Of a stretch of DNA of 64,000 nt, positions 1 to 7,254 are shown piece after piece. Below the pieces are notes generated by a model, which was given only the letters and a program-made list of their open reading frames with translations, was not told where the DNA came from and did no database searches. The stretch's first letter is position 1; the number at the start of each line of letters is the position of its first letter. The translations under genes were made by a program, and so were the position numbers. Source of the DNA: Butyrivibrio sp. (lineage in GTDB: Bacteria; Bacillota; Clostridia; Lachnospirales; Lachnospiraceae); NCBI GenBank assembly GCA_015056565.1, contig SVGB01000001.1, positions 248,001-312,000 on the forward strand. The letters are read 5' to 3'.

Positions 1-1335
1 CTTAACTGCGAATCCAAGGCTAGGTACCTTGTACTCAGGAAGCTCAATGATAAAGAAGCTCTTTCTATACTTCATACCAGTAATAGCCTTGATGAGAAGT
101 GCGCCAAGGAGGATCAGTACGATACCGCCCATGTAGCAGATGAAGCTTACCCATCTTGACTCTGGGAAGAATGCTCCAGCGAAAAGAGCTATTACAGGGA
201 GCTTGGCACCACATGGCATAAAGGTTGCAAGCATTGCTGTAGCGCGTCTTTCTCTCTCGTTTCTGATGGTACGGCAAGCCATGATAGCTGGGATTCCGCA
301 ACCGGTTCCGATGATCATAGGGATAACTGACTTACCTGAAAGACCTACTCTCTTAAAGATAGGATCAAGAACAACAGTAGCTCTTGCCATGTATCCGCAA
401 TCCTCTAACAGAGCGATGAGGAAATACATTACCATAACCAGTGGAAGGAAGCCAACAACCGCACCAACACCACCGATGATACCATCAACAAGCAGCGCGT
501 AGAGAAGTGGATTGGCATCTGCCATTGCATCTCCAACAAATCCCTGGAAAGTCTCGATCCAGCCTGCAAGAATATCTGCAAGCCATGTACCAACTGTTGT
601 CTGAGAAATATAGAATACAAGCCACATGATGGCTGCAAAGATAACAATACCAAGAACAGGATGTGTAACAATGTTATCTATTGTATCGCCGAAGTTCTTG
701 TCCTTTGTAAGGACCTTACGATCCTCAACTTCACTGACGATCTTGTTTACAAATTCAAAACGCTTTCTGTCTGCAGCTTCAACTGCTGCTTTATCTGTAA
801 GATCGATGTTGCCCTGAACGTAGGGCTCACTCTGGCCCTTGCCCTCAAGCTCTGCTGCTGCCTTAACCACTTCCTTAAGACCTGTCTCTGAAGTTGCAAC
901 AGTCTTGATAACAGGACATCCAAGCTTCTCTGAAAGGAGCTTTTCATTGATGCTGTTTCCTTTTTTATCGTTGGCATCATTCTTGTTAAGAGCAACTACT
1001 ACAGGAACGCCAAGCTCAAGAAGCTGTGTTGTAAAGAAAAGGCTTCTGCTGAGGTTAGTTGCATCAACGATGTTGATGATCGCATCCGGATGCTCGTTTT
1101 TAACGTATCCGCTTGTGATGCTCTCTTCTGAAGTGAAAGGAGACATTGAATAAGCACCAGGAAGATCTACTGCAATAAGTTCCTTGTCTCCGTCGTAAAA
1201 ACTTTTTTTGATAACACTTTCTTTCTTGTCAACCGTAACACCTGCCCAGTTACCGATCTTTTCACTGCGACCTGTAAGAGCGTTGTACATGGTTGTTTTG
1301 CCACTGTTGGGGTTACCCGCCATAGCAATTCTCAT
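1..1335 (-). CDS. feoB: Ferrous iron transport protein B (FeoB), 3' end cut by window
   Basis: GTP-dependent inner-membrane Fe(II) permease. The 445 codons in the window cover the N-terminal G domain and the start of the membrane domain; the C-terminus lies beyond position 1. Visible motifs are G1 GNPNSGKTT (residues 7-15), G3 DLPGAYS (57-63) and G4 NKND (117-120). Hydrophobic helices follow, including the Gate segment with GTGCGIPAIM, which carries the conserved Cys expected in the FeoB iron pathway. The ATG at 1333-1335 is preceded by an AGGAGGAAAAAG-type ribosome site. feoA lies 62 bp upstream on the same strand, so the two form a feoAB operon, probably repressed by the divergent DtxR-family gene through the operators at 1647-1682. 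Identification is secure. Confidence 0.97.
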   Translation of the reverse strand, partial: MRIAMAGNPNSGKTTMYNALTGRSEKIGNWAGVTVDKKESVIKKSFYDGDKELIAVDLPGAYSMSPFTSEESITSGYVKNEHPDAIINIVDATNLSRSLFFTTQLLELGVPVVVALNKNDANDKKGNSINEKLLSEKLGCPVIKTVATSETGLKEVVKAAAELEGKGQSEPYVQGNIDLTDKAAVEAADRKRFEFVNKIVSEVEDRKVLTKDKNFGDTIDNIVTHPVLGIVIFAAIMWLVFYISQTTVGTWLADILAGWIETFQGFVGDAMADANPLLYALLVDGIIGGVGAVVGFLPLVMVMYFLIALLEDCGYMARATVVLDPIFKRVGLSGKSVIPMIIGTGCGIPAIMACRTIRNERERRATAMLATFMPCGAKLPVIALFAGAFFPESRWVSFICYMGGIVLILLGALLIKAITGMKYRKSFFIIELPEYKVPSLGFAVK

Positions 1336-1397
1336 CTCTTTTTCCTCCTAAACACTGCTTATTATCATTCAAAATACGTAAGACGTATCTTGCGAAC

Positions 1398-1619
1398 TTA
1401 CTCTACTCTGATAGCCTCAGCTAACTCAGGATCAATATTATATCTTGCATCCTTGATAGCAACTACCAGGTTTTTCTTTTTGTCTACAACTGTGATCTTC
1501 TCTCCACTGTAGCAACCAAGGGAAAAAAGAAAGCTCTCCATCTCCTCATCACCTCCGGTAGAGACCTTGTCAATTGTATATTCTGTGCCAAGAACGGCAT
1601 CATTAAGTGACATAGACAT
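1398..1619 (-). CDS. feoA: Ferrous iron transport protein A (FeoA)
   Basis: Small SH3-like cytoplasmic partner of FeoB, 73 residues, the usual FeoA size. The family pattern is visible: an N-terminal MSLNDAVLGTEYTI stretch, a glycine/acid turn, LFSLGCYSGEKITVV in the middle and a C-terminal region ending DPELAEAIRVE. An upstream in-frame ATG at 1643 exists, but GGAGGTGG sits five bases before the ATG at 1619, so I place the start there. It is the first gene of the feoAB operon and its promoter carries candidate metal-regulator operators. Confidence 0.92.
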   Translation of the reverse strand: MSMSLNDAVLGTEYTIDKVSTGGDEEMESFLFSLGCYSGEKITVVDKKKNLVVAIKDARYNIDPELAEAIRVE

Positions 1620-1646
1620 ATCCACCTCCATCATATTATTCATATA

Positions 1647-1721
1647 GTTAGCTGGTGTTAATATGAATTAGCCTTAGCTAACTCCAATTAGTAGGATATT
1701 CTTATTAAGAATAATTGTCAA
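1647..1721 (-). promoter_or_regulatory. feoAB promoter with two DtxR-type operator candidates
   Basis: Reading the minus strand, TTGACA (1716-1721), 17 bp and TATCCT (1693-1698) form a strong sigma-A promoter, with transcription expected to start near 1686. Just downstream is ATTAGC-ctta-GCTAAC (1667-1682), and 20 bp further (centre to centre) the weaker GTTAGC-tggt-GTTAAT (1647-1662). Both match the inverted repeats at 1846-1886 before the regulator gene. A repressor bound here would sit over the start site and early transcribed region. The sequence pattern is direct; the binding protein is inferred from the adjacent DtxR-family gene. Confidence 0.75.
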
Positions 1722-1780
1722 TAAGAATTTTCAATTTTTTAGATATTTTCTACATCTTTCACTTGTTTTTGGGCAATGGA

Positions 1781-1807
1781 AATGCCGCATTGGCAAGATG
1801 CGGCATT
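1781..1807. other. Perfect 10-bp inverted repeat between divergent promoters
   Basis: AATGCCGCAT (1781-1790), a 7-nt spacer and ATGCGGCATT (1798-1807) form a hairpin midway between the feoAB and regulator promoters, upstream of both start sites. It is not followed by a clear T-tract. It could act as a transcription barrier between divergent units or bind another regulator; its sequence is unrelated to the TTAGC operators. Confidence 0.5.
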
Positions 1808-1845
1808 TTAGGTAGGAGATTTCTTATGACTTGGCTTGTCATTTG

Positions 1846-1970
1846 ATTAGCTTTCGCTAACAATATGTATGTTAGCATCTGCTAACTACTTTGTCAACAC
1901 TAAATTTTAAAAAATTTAAATTGTGTTAAATCTATTTTTGTAGTATGCTTATTATATCTAAGAAAGGGGT
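1846..1970 (+). promoter_or_regulatory. dtxR-family gene promoter with two operator candidates
   Basis: ATTAGC-tttc-GCTAAC (1846-1861) and the perfect GTTAGC-atct-GCTAAC (1871-1886) lie 25 bp apart, centre to centre. Downstream, TTGTGT (1921-1926), 17 bp and TATGCT (1944-1949) make a plausible promoter, followed by the ribosome site AGAAAGGGG (1961-1969) and the ATG at 1979. The operators lie upstream of this promoter rather than over it, so they may serve cooperative binding or a second upstream promoter. Confidence 0.65.
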
Positions 1971-1978
1971 ACTGTATT

Positions 1979-2398
1979 ATGGCGTTACAAGAATCTGGGG
2001 AGATGTATTTAGAGACAATCTACGTTCTTTCACAGGAGCATCCTAATGTCAGAGCGGTAGATATTGGCGAAGAGCTTGGTTACTCAAGACCATCTGTTAG
2101 TCGTGCCATGCATGTGCTCAAGGATGAAGGTCTTGTTAAGACCGATGATTACGGTTTCGTCAAGCTAACAGAAGCAGGCAATGTCCTTGCAAAACGTATT
2201 TATGAGCGTCACACTGTGCTGACTCAGGTACTTCTGGATCTGGGAGTTGAGGAAAAGATAGCCTCCGAGGATGCATGCAGACTTGAGCACTACATAAGTG
2301 ACGAGACCTTTGATGCCATCAAGGCTCATGTGGCTCAGTATGGCAGCAAGAGCAAGAATAAGAGTAAAGCTAAGGGCAAGACTGGCGCTAAAGCTTAA
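1979..2398 (+). CDS. DtxR/MntR-family metal-dependent transcriptional regulator
   Basis: 139 residues. The N-terminal half is the winged helix of the DtxR/MntR/IdeR family: ESGEMYLETIYVL, then AVDIGEELGYSRPSVSRAM as helix-turn-helix, then a wing DDYGFVKLTEAG. It is followed by the dimerisation/metal-binding helices with ERHTVLTQVLLDLGV and CRLEHYISDETF, where the usual Glu, Cys and His metal ligands occur. A C-terminal Lys/Ser/Gly-rich tail (from about residue 122) is not part of the family core, and there is no SH3 domain, so the protein is MntR-like in size. Its divergent position next to feoAB and the shared operators point to Fe(II)- or Mn(II)-responsive repression of iron uptake; which metal cannot be told from sequence. 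Confidence 0.93.
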   Translation: MALQESGEMYLETIYVLSQEHPNVRAVDIGEELGYSRPSVSRAMHVLKDEGLVKTDDYGFVKLTEAGNVLAKRIYERHTVLTQVLLDLGVEEKIASEDACRLEHYISDETFDAIKAHVAQYGSKSKNKSKAKGKTGAKA

Positions 2399-2415
2399 GG
2401 CAGGTCCTAACTTTT

Positions 2416-2441
2416 AAGGCGGGTTCTAACGAACCCGCCTT
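2416..2441. terminator. Bidirectional rho-independent terminator
   Basis: AAGGCGGGTTC (2416-2426), loop TAAC, GAACCCGCCTT (2431-2441): a perfect 11-bp stem. It lies between the convergent regulator gene and the His-rich gene and has T/A-rich flanks on both sides. Confidence 0.88.
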
Positions 2442-2467
2442 AATTATCGCTAATCTATTAACATATA

Positions 2468-2815
2468 TTACTTGTCCAGAGCTTCCAGAGCCTTCTTCAG
2501 CACTTCTGTTCCCTGTGTATAGAGCCCGGCTGCTTCCATGGCAAGATCATAAGCCTTGTCATTACCAGTTTCCCTGATATGCTCCGCAAGATGCTCAAGT
2601 TCAGCAGTGTGATCCGCATTATGTGTAACCATGTAGTTCATAAGAGCATGGAGCTTATCTGCCGGGGCACCATCGTGGTCATGATGATGATGATGATGCT
2701 CATGATCATGATCATGATCGTGGTCGTGATGATGGTGCTCATGCTCATGGTCGTGATCATGCTCATGTGGATGGGAATGTGTGTAAGAATGAGTGTGCTC
2801 GTGTTCGTGTTCCAT
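2468..2815 (-). CDS. Histidine-rich metal-binding protein with small C-terminal helical domain
   Basis: 115 residues. Residues 2-48 are almost entirely His, Asp and Glu in alternating runs, broken only by a few Thr/Ser/Tyr, giving a very large capacity for divalent metals such as Ni, Zn, Co or Cu. After a short DGAPAD linker, residues 53-115 form a predicted two- or three-helix domain (LHALMNYMVTHNADHTAEL, then AYDLAMEAAGLYTQG) that also has conserved-looking His. There is no signal peptide, so it should be cytosolic. The same C-terminal type occurs in small clostridial proteins without assigned function. Likely roles are metal storage, buffering or delivery; neither partner nor metal is shown. 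It is a monocistronic-looking gene beside the Feo locus. Confidence 0.8.
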   Translation of the reverse strand: MEHEHEHTHSYTHSHPHEHDHDHEHEHHHHDHDHDHDHEHHHHHHDHDGAPADKLHALMNYMVTHNADHTAELEHLAEHIRETGNDKAYDLAMEAAGLYTQGTEVLKKALEALDK

Positions 2816-2884
2816 ACCTTGGCTTCTCCAGTTATCATTTCATGACTTGTAGTCATATTTTTAATTACAAATATTCTCTATACT

Positions 2885-4723
2885 TTATTTTGCTACGACA
2901 ACTGACCCTTTGTGGCGGAATATCTTGGCTGCTCCGCCATTTTTGATAGTGTCCTTAACAAAGGCATTCATGATCTCATTGTATCCGCACTTGCCATCCT
3001 TTGTGTAAGAAGGCTCAAGGGCATCAAATTCATTGCCTTCATATGTGATGGTCATTGCACCACCATCTGAGGTCTTCATGATGATAAGAGTGTTGTCACC
3101 ATTCTTAACTACTGTATATTCATAGTTCTCGCTGCTAAGGAAATCTTCGATATCCTCAACTGCGCCTTCCATCGCATCAGATGCTGCATCCATATCCATA
3201 GGTGCAGGAGTCTGCACAGGTTCATTGTCCATAGCAACAGGCTCTTTGATCTCAACTGTTCCGGATGAAGCTGCTTCCTGCTCCGCTGCCATCATTGCTG
3301 CTGCCACAGGGTCAATGTCTGCAGAGGCTTCTGCGCTTCCTTCTGCCGGCTCTGCCTCCGCAGCTGCCATTGCTGCCATAACTGCATCCATGTCTGAAGA
3401 AGTCTCCGGTGCTGGTTCTTCAACTGGCATCTCCGGTACTGGCTCAGCTAGAATTTCAGCCGCCATTTCAGTCACTGGCTCTTCTGCTGGCATCTCTGGC
3501 ATTGGCTCTGGAGCCGGTTCCTCTACAGGCATCTCTGGTGCTGGTTTCTCTCCTGTCAGCGCATCCACCTCTGCATTAAGGATCGCATCAAGATTCTCAG
3601 CAGGAGTCTCATCTGCAGGTGCTGCTTCTGCTGCCATCATCGCATCTATATCTACTGGCGCTTCTGCTGGTGCTTCCCCTACTGGCATCTCTGGAGCTGC
3701 TTCCTCTACTGGAGGCATATCTCCAGCTGCTATCATTGCTGCCATAACGGGATCTATATCTGGAGCTGCTTCTGCTGGCGCCTCTTCTACTGCCACCTCA
3801 GGTGTTGGCTCTACGAGTACTTCCATCTCAGGTGCAGGTTCTGCAGGTACTTCTGGAGCGGCCTCTGCTGGTGCTGCATCCCCTGCTGCCATTGCTGCCA
3901 TCATTGCATCCACATCGGTTGCAGTTTCAGCTGCAGCCATTGCTGCCATCATCGCATCCACATCTACCGGTGCTTCTGCTGGTGCCTCTTCTGCTGGAGC
4001 TGCTTCGCCCGCTGCCATTGCCGCCATCACCGCATCTACATCTACTGGAGCATCAGCTGCTGCAGCCTCAGGAGCTGGTTCTGTAAGTGCACCAAGATCA
4101 GCTGGGGCTTCTGCGCCTGGAATATCAGGAATTGGTTCCATTATCGCATCAAGATTTGCCATAAGGTCATCAGTAGGAGCAGCCTCTGCTGGTGCTTCCT
4201 CAGGTACAGGTTCAGTCAGCGCACCAAGATCAGCCGGAGCCTCCTCTACTGGAGCTGCAGGCATATCTGCAGTCATTGCTGCCATCATTGCATCAAGATC
4301 AACAGCATCTGCTCCTGGTTCATCTGCTACAGGAGCAGTCTCAGCAGCCATTGCTGCCATCATTGCATCTATATCTACCGGAGCGTCCGCAGCAGGTGTC
4401 TCTGCTGCAGGAGCTTCAGCCGCTGGTGCCGCATCAGCCGCAGCCATAGCTTCCATTGCAGCTGCCATAGCGTCAGCCTCTGCCGTCTCAGCAGGACTTG
4501 CTACACTCTCACTGGCAGTTGCTGCCATTATTTCGTCCAGATTTGGAATATCCGGTATAGGCTCAGCTGCAGCTTTTTTACGTCCTCTCTTTGGCTTAGG
4601 CTCCTCTGCGGGTGCCGGCTCAGGCGCCGCCTCCCCCTGAGACATTGCTGCCAAAAGATCATCTACATTGGCTGTAGAAAGGTCCTGTCCATTAAGAATA
4701 TCCTGAGTGCTCATGCCGTCCAT
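2885..4723 (-). CDS. Long Ala/Pro/Glu-rich repeat protein with a conserved C-terminal domain
   Basis: 612 residues; not recognised as a named family. I start at the ATG at 4723 because GAAAGGAG precedes it; an earlier in-frame ATG lacks such a site. Residues 1-30 read STQDILNGQDLSTANVDDLL. From about 30 to 500 the chain is low-complexity Ala/Pro/Glu carrying about 14 copies of a short motif of the form (V/L)D(I/V/L)DAMMAAM, separated by APAEEAP-like spacers. A basic patch KPKRGRKKAAA lies near residue 50. The last 90 residues are of normal complexity (EDFLSSENYEYTVVKNGDN, then KIFRHKGSVVVAK). No signal peptide or membrane segment is visible. It looks like an extended scaffold with a repeated helical docking motif; function unknown. 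Confidence 0.85.
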   Translation of the reverse strand: MDGMSTQDILNGQDLSTANVDDLLAAMSQGEAAPEPAPAEEPKPKRGRKKAAAEPIPDIPNLDEIMAATASESVASPAETAEADAMAAAMEAMAAADAAPAAEAPAAETPAADAPVDIDAMMAAMAAETAPVADEPGADAVDLDAMMAAMTADMPAAPVEEAPADLGALTEPVPEEAPAEAAPTDDLMANLDAIMEPIPDIPGAEAPADLGALTEPAPEAAAADAPVDVDAVMAAMAAGEAAPAEEAPAEAPVDVDAMMAAMAAAETATDVDAMMAAMAAGDAAPAEAAPEVPAEPAPEMEVLVEPTPEVAVEEAPAEAAPDIDPVMAAMIAAGDMPPVEEAAPEMPVGEAPAEAPVDIDAMMAAEAAPADETPAENLDAILNAEVDALTGEKPAPEMPVEEPAPEPMPEMPAEEPVTEMAAEILAEPVPEMPVEEPAPETSSDMDAVMAAMAAAEAEPAEGSAEASADIDPVAAAMMAAEQEAASSGTVEIKEPVAMDNEPVQTPAPMDMDAASDAMEGAVEDIEDFLSSENYEYTVVKNGDNTLIIMKTSDGGAMTITYEGNEFDALEPSYTKDGKCGYNEIMNAFVKDTIKNGGAAKIFRHKGSVVVAK

Positions 4724-4884
4724 GCTGTATCTCCTTTCAAGAGTTATCTTAAAAAGTAATAGCGCCCATAAATCCACATAAGGCGTCTATATACATTATC
4801 GTTTATTTCTTTTAGAATTAACAGTTAATTTTTTATTAATTCTGACTTTTTTCACAATTTTTCTTTCTCTGACCAAAATAAAGA

Positions 4885-4928
4885 AAAGACTACAGAGAAT
4901 ATACATCACAATCTTCTCTGCAGTCTTT
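4885..4928 (-). terminator. Terminator after cyclophilin gene
   Basis: Arms 4885-4899 and 4914-4928 pair over 15 bp with one G-U pair in the minus-strand RNA. The RNA then runs into a T-rich stretch (TCTTTTCTTTATTTTGG). It lies 41 bp beyond the cyclophilin stop. The rest of the 246-bp gap to 4723 is AT-rich and should hold the promoter of the repeat protein's downstream neighbour only in the opposite sense; I see no gene. Confidence 0.8.
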
Positions 4929-4969
4929 ATCATTTAAGCAAAACTCTTTGTACCAAATCCCTTAAATTA

Positions 4970-5491
4970 TCACATTTTCTCAGGTTCTGGATACTCTACT
5001 CCAAAGGTCTCAACTGTTACAGTCTTCATAACCTGAGGATTTACTGGTCTGTCGTTCCAGTCAGTGTCTGTCTCAGCAATCTTGTTAACAACATCCATTC
5101 CCTCAGTAACCTTACCAAATGCAGCATAGTCGCCGTCAAGATGAGGTGCATTCTTGTGCATGATAAAGAACTGTGAACCAGCTGAATCAGGCATCATGGA
5201 TCTTGCCATGGAAAGAACTCCCTCAGTATGCTTAAGGTCATTCTTAAAGCCGTTTGATGAGAACTCGCCCTTGATATCATAGCCAGGGCCGCCCATTCCG
5301 GTTCCTTCAGGATCTCCTCCCTGAAGCATAAAGCCCTTTATGACTCTGTGAAAAATTAAACCGTCGTAGAAATTTCTTTTGATAAGAGAAATAAAGTTGT
5401 TGACGGTGTTAGGTGCAATCTCTGGATAAAGCTCTGCCTTTATAACGTCGCCATTTTCCATTGTGAATGTAACTACTGGATTCTGTGCCAT
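4970..5491 (-). CDS. Peptidyl-prolyl cis-trans isomerase, cyclophilin type
   Basis: 173 residues, cytosolic, catalysing proline isomerisation in protein folding. Cyclophilin signatures are clear: FYDGLIFHRVIKGFMLQGGD with the catalytic Arg in FHRV, the GPGYDIKGEF loop, GVLSMARSMMPDSAGSQFFI and LDGDYAAFGKV. The short form without a signal peptide matches the single-domain bacterial cyclophilins common in Lachnospiraceae. AAGGAG lies upstream of the ATG. The upstream secreted repeat protein ends only 21 bp before this start, so both are probably one transcript ending at 4885-4928. Confidence 0.96.
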   Translation of the reverse strand: MAQNPVVTFTMENGDVIKAELYPEIAPNTVNNFISLIKRNFYDGLIFHRVIKGFMLQGGDPEGTGMGGPGYDIKGEFSSNGFKNDLKHTEGVLSMARSMMPDSAGSQFFIMHKNAPHLDGDYAAFGKVTEGMDVVNKIAETDTDWNDRPVNPQVMKTVTVETFGVEYPEPEKM

Positions 5492-5512
5492 TTCTAAAAC
5501 TCCTTAAATCTA

Positions 5513-6547
5513 TTATTTAGCATTTATTGCAACTGCGTGAAGGTATTCATCTGCACCATGTGCAACTACAACCTCGACCTTCTTGTCAATAAGAAGAACA
5601 GGGCATCTTGAGAAGTTGGTTGATGCATCAAGTCTGATCTGCATTGTTCCACCATCTGTATCAAGGAAAAGAGTGCTCTCCTTGGTATCACCTGATACTG
5701 TACCTGTAACTGTTGTCCTGTCACTGCCAAGAGATGTCTCAGCTGAAGCCTTGGCTGTGTTGTTCACCATCTTTGATGAGTGGTTCCACGCATCGCTTCC
5801 TCTGTAGAAATTAACTGTTACAGACTGGCCTGGGATAAGTGATCTGCACTCGCTGGCATCTGTTGCAAGATCAAGAACAAACTGCATTGTTCCGCCTGAA
5901 GTCTCCAGGTAGAGAACTGATGAAGTTGTGCCCTTCTCTACAGTTCCTGTAACTGAGTTGCCTGAAGCAGTTCCAACAGATGATCCGCCTGAAGAGGTTG
6001 ATCCTCCAACGTCAGAAATTGACATGGCGTGCATGTAAGCATCTGAGCCCCTTGCGCAGGTTACTGAAACTGTCTTGCCTACGATAAGGAATCTGCATCC
6101 GCTTAAATCTGTGTCACTGTCAAGCTTGATCTGCATTGTTCCGTTGTCTACTACAAGATAGAGCAGCTCTTCGCTTGTTCCCTTGGCGATACGTCCCTTA
6201 ACTGTAGCCTTATTGGCTGTATCTACAGAAACCTTTCCAGCAGATGAATTACCTGAAAGCTTGGATGCATGCCAGTATTCATCAGATCCTATATAGCAGT
6301 TCGCTGTGATAGAATTGCCAGGCAAAAGAAATTTCGCATTGGAAAACTCAGTACCACCATCAATCTTGATCTGAACAGTACCACCACTGGTTGAAAGATA
6401 GAGGACTTCAGAGGTTGTCGCCTCTGATACTGTTCCAGAATAGGTAATCTCTGCAGCCTCAACAGTTGTTGGAACATCCAGAACTGCAAGACTTCCAAAA
6501 AACAGCATGACTGTTGCTAAAGCCATCGCACATATTCTTTTTTTCAT
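5513..6547 (-). CDS. Secreted protein with four tandem ~75-residue repeats
   Basis: 344 residues; not a named family I can assign. The start is the ATG at 6547, since AGGGAG precedes it and overlaps the alternative ATG at 6565. Residues 1-32 form a signal peptide (MKKRICAMALATVMLFFGSLAV, cleaved near VEAAE). The mature part has four repeats beginning near residues 34, 112, 193 and 272. Each has the shape (T)V-G-V-x6-LYL-x3-GGTMQIKLD-x10-C-x2-LIPG-(V)V-x5-GSDxYxHA. The alternating pattern suggests four small beta-barrels of OB-like type, as in other secreted DUF domains. Cys recurs in repeats 2-4. It is co-transcribed with cyclophilin, which may hint at an envelope or folding role, but this is only inference. 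Confidence 0.85.
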   Translation of the reverse strand: MKKRICAMALATVMLFFGSLAVLDVPTTVEAAEITYSGTVSEATTSEVLYLSTSGGTVQIKIDGGTEFSNAKFLLPGNSITANCYIGSDEYWHASKLSGNSSAGKVSVDTANKATVKGRIAKGTSEELLYLVVDNGTMQIKLDSDTDLSGCRFLIVGKTVSVTCARGSDAYMHAMSISDVGGSTSSGGSSVGTASGNSVTGTVEKGTTSSVLYLETSGGTMQFVLDLATDASECRSLIPGQSVTVNFYRGSDAWNHSSKMVNNTAKASAETSLGSDRTTVTGTVSGDTKESTLFLDTDGGTMQIRLDASTNFSRCPVLLIDKKVEVVVAHGADEYLHAVAINAK

Positions 6548-6594
6548 AAAAATTACTCCCTTCACAACACTAAATATTCCTCATAGTTAACTTG

Positions 6595-6624
6595 ATTATA
6601 CATCATGTTGTGGTAGGTTGTAAA
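6595..6624 (-). promoter_or_regulatory. Promoter of the four-repeat secreted protein / cyclophilin unit
   Basis: On the minus strand TTTACA (6619-6624), 18 bp, TATAAT (6595-6600). The -10 is perfect and the expected start is about 40 bp before the ATG at 6547. Confidence 0.7.
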
Positions 6625-6644
6625 CTTAACCTAAGGCCGCACAT

Positions 6645-6671
6645 AAAAAACTCCCTGTTTTCACAGGGAGT
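6645..6671 (-). terminator. Terminator overlapping the end of the metalloprotease gene
   Basis: ACTCCCTGT (6663-6671 on the minus strand), loop GAAA, ACAGGGAGT (6650-6658), then six T. The first arm covers the last sense codons and the TGA stop of the 6661-7251 gene, so the terminator is built into the coding end. Confidence 0.88.
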
Positions 6672-7251
6672 CATACATAATCTCACTTTCGTGGTCCTTA
6701 AGCCACTTGCGCCTTTCCTTGTAATCTGGAAGGACTTTTTCAACCTCTGCCCAGAATCTTTCGGAATGATTCATCTCTTTTAAATGGCACAGCTCGTGAA
6801 CCACAACATAGTCCAAAATCGTCTCGGGAGTACGCATAAGAAGACAGTTAAAGTTAAGGTTACCTTTTCCTGAGCAGCTTCCCCAGCGGCTCTTTTGCAT
6901 CCTGATGGTGATCCGCCCATAAGTAACCCCCATAAGGTCTGCATAGTAGCGGACTCTCTGTGGGATTATCCGCTTTGCTCTTGTTACAAGGAGCTTAACC
7001 TCCTGGGGCGAGAGCTCTTTTCGCTGTGACTGCGTTTCCTGTCGCTGTCTCATCTTGTTAAGGCTCTTGTCGATCCAGTCGGCCTTCTCTCCGATGAATC
7101 TGTTGATCTCCGATAGCGGTGCGCGGTTCGGAGCTCTGACGATGACATGGGCATCTGCTGTCACCTCTATTGAAATTGTTTTCCGCCTGCTGCGGATCAG
7201 CCTTATCTCCTGTTTCATAACCTGCAGGTGCACATGTAAAGTATGCGCCAT
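6661..7251 (-). CDS. YgjP-like (DUF45) zinc metalloprotease
   Basis: 196 residues. The zincin motif is HELCH (with Glu as catalytic base) in the stretch DYVVVHELCHLKEMNH, the second His being followed by the family's FW pair in HSERFWAEVEKVLPDY. Upstream, RMQKSRWGSCSGKGNLNFN is the strongly conserved YgjP/DUF45 signature. There is no signal peptide, so the enzyme is cytosolic; its natural substrate is unknown for the family. A weak AAAGG site precedes the ATG at 7251, which lies three bases after the stop of the GGDEF gene, so the two are translationally close. A later ATG at 7215 (MKQEIRLI) is an alternative start. Confidence 0.92.
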   Translation of the reverse strand: MAHTLHVHLQVMKQEIRLIRSRRKTISIEVTADAHVIVRAPNRAPLSEINRFIGEKADWIDKSLNKMRQRQETQSQRKELSPQEVKLLVTRAKRIIPQRVRYYADLMGVTYGRITIRMQKSRWGSCSGKGNLNFNCLLMRTPETILDYVVVHELCHLKEMNHSERFWAEVEKVLPDYKERRKWLKDHESEIMYDSL

Positions 7252-7254
7252 TCC

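Noticed and set aside
2579-2845. Met/Val-rich frame opposite the His-rich gene
   Set aside because: Antisense of CAT/GAT codon runs; no coding features.
3225-4640. 471-codon plus-strand frame opposite the Ala/Pro repeat protein
   Set aside because: Ser/Ala/Gly low-complexity mirror of the real repeat gene; no ribosome site, and the minus strand has normal start, C-terminal domain and codon pattern.
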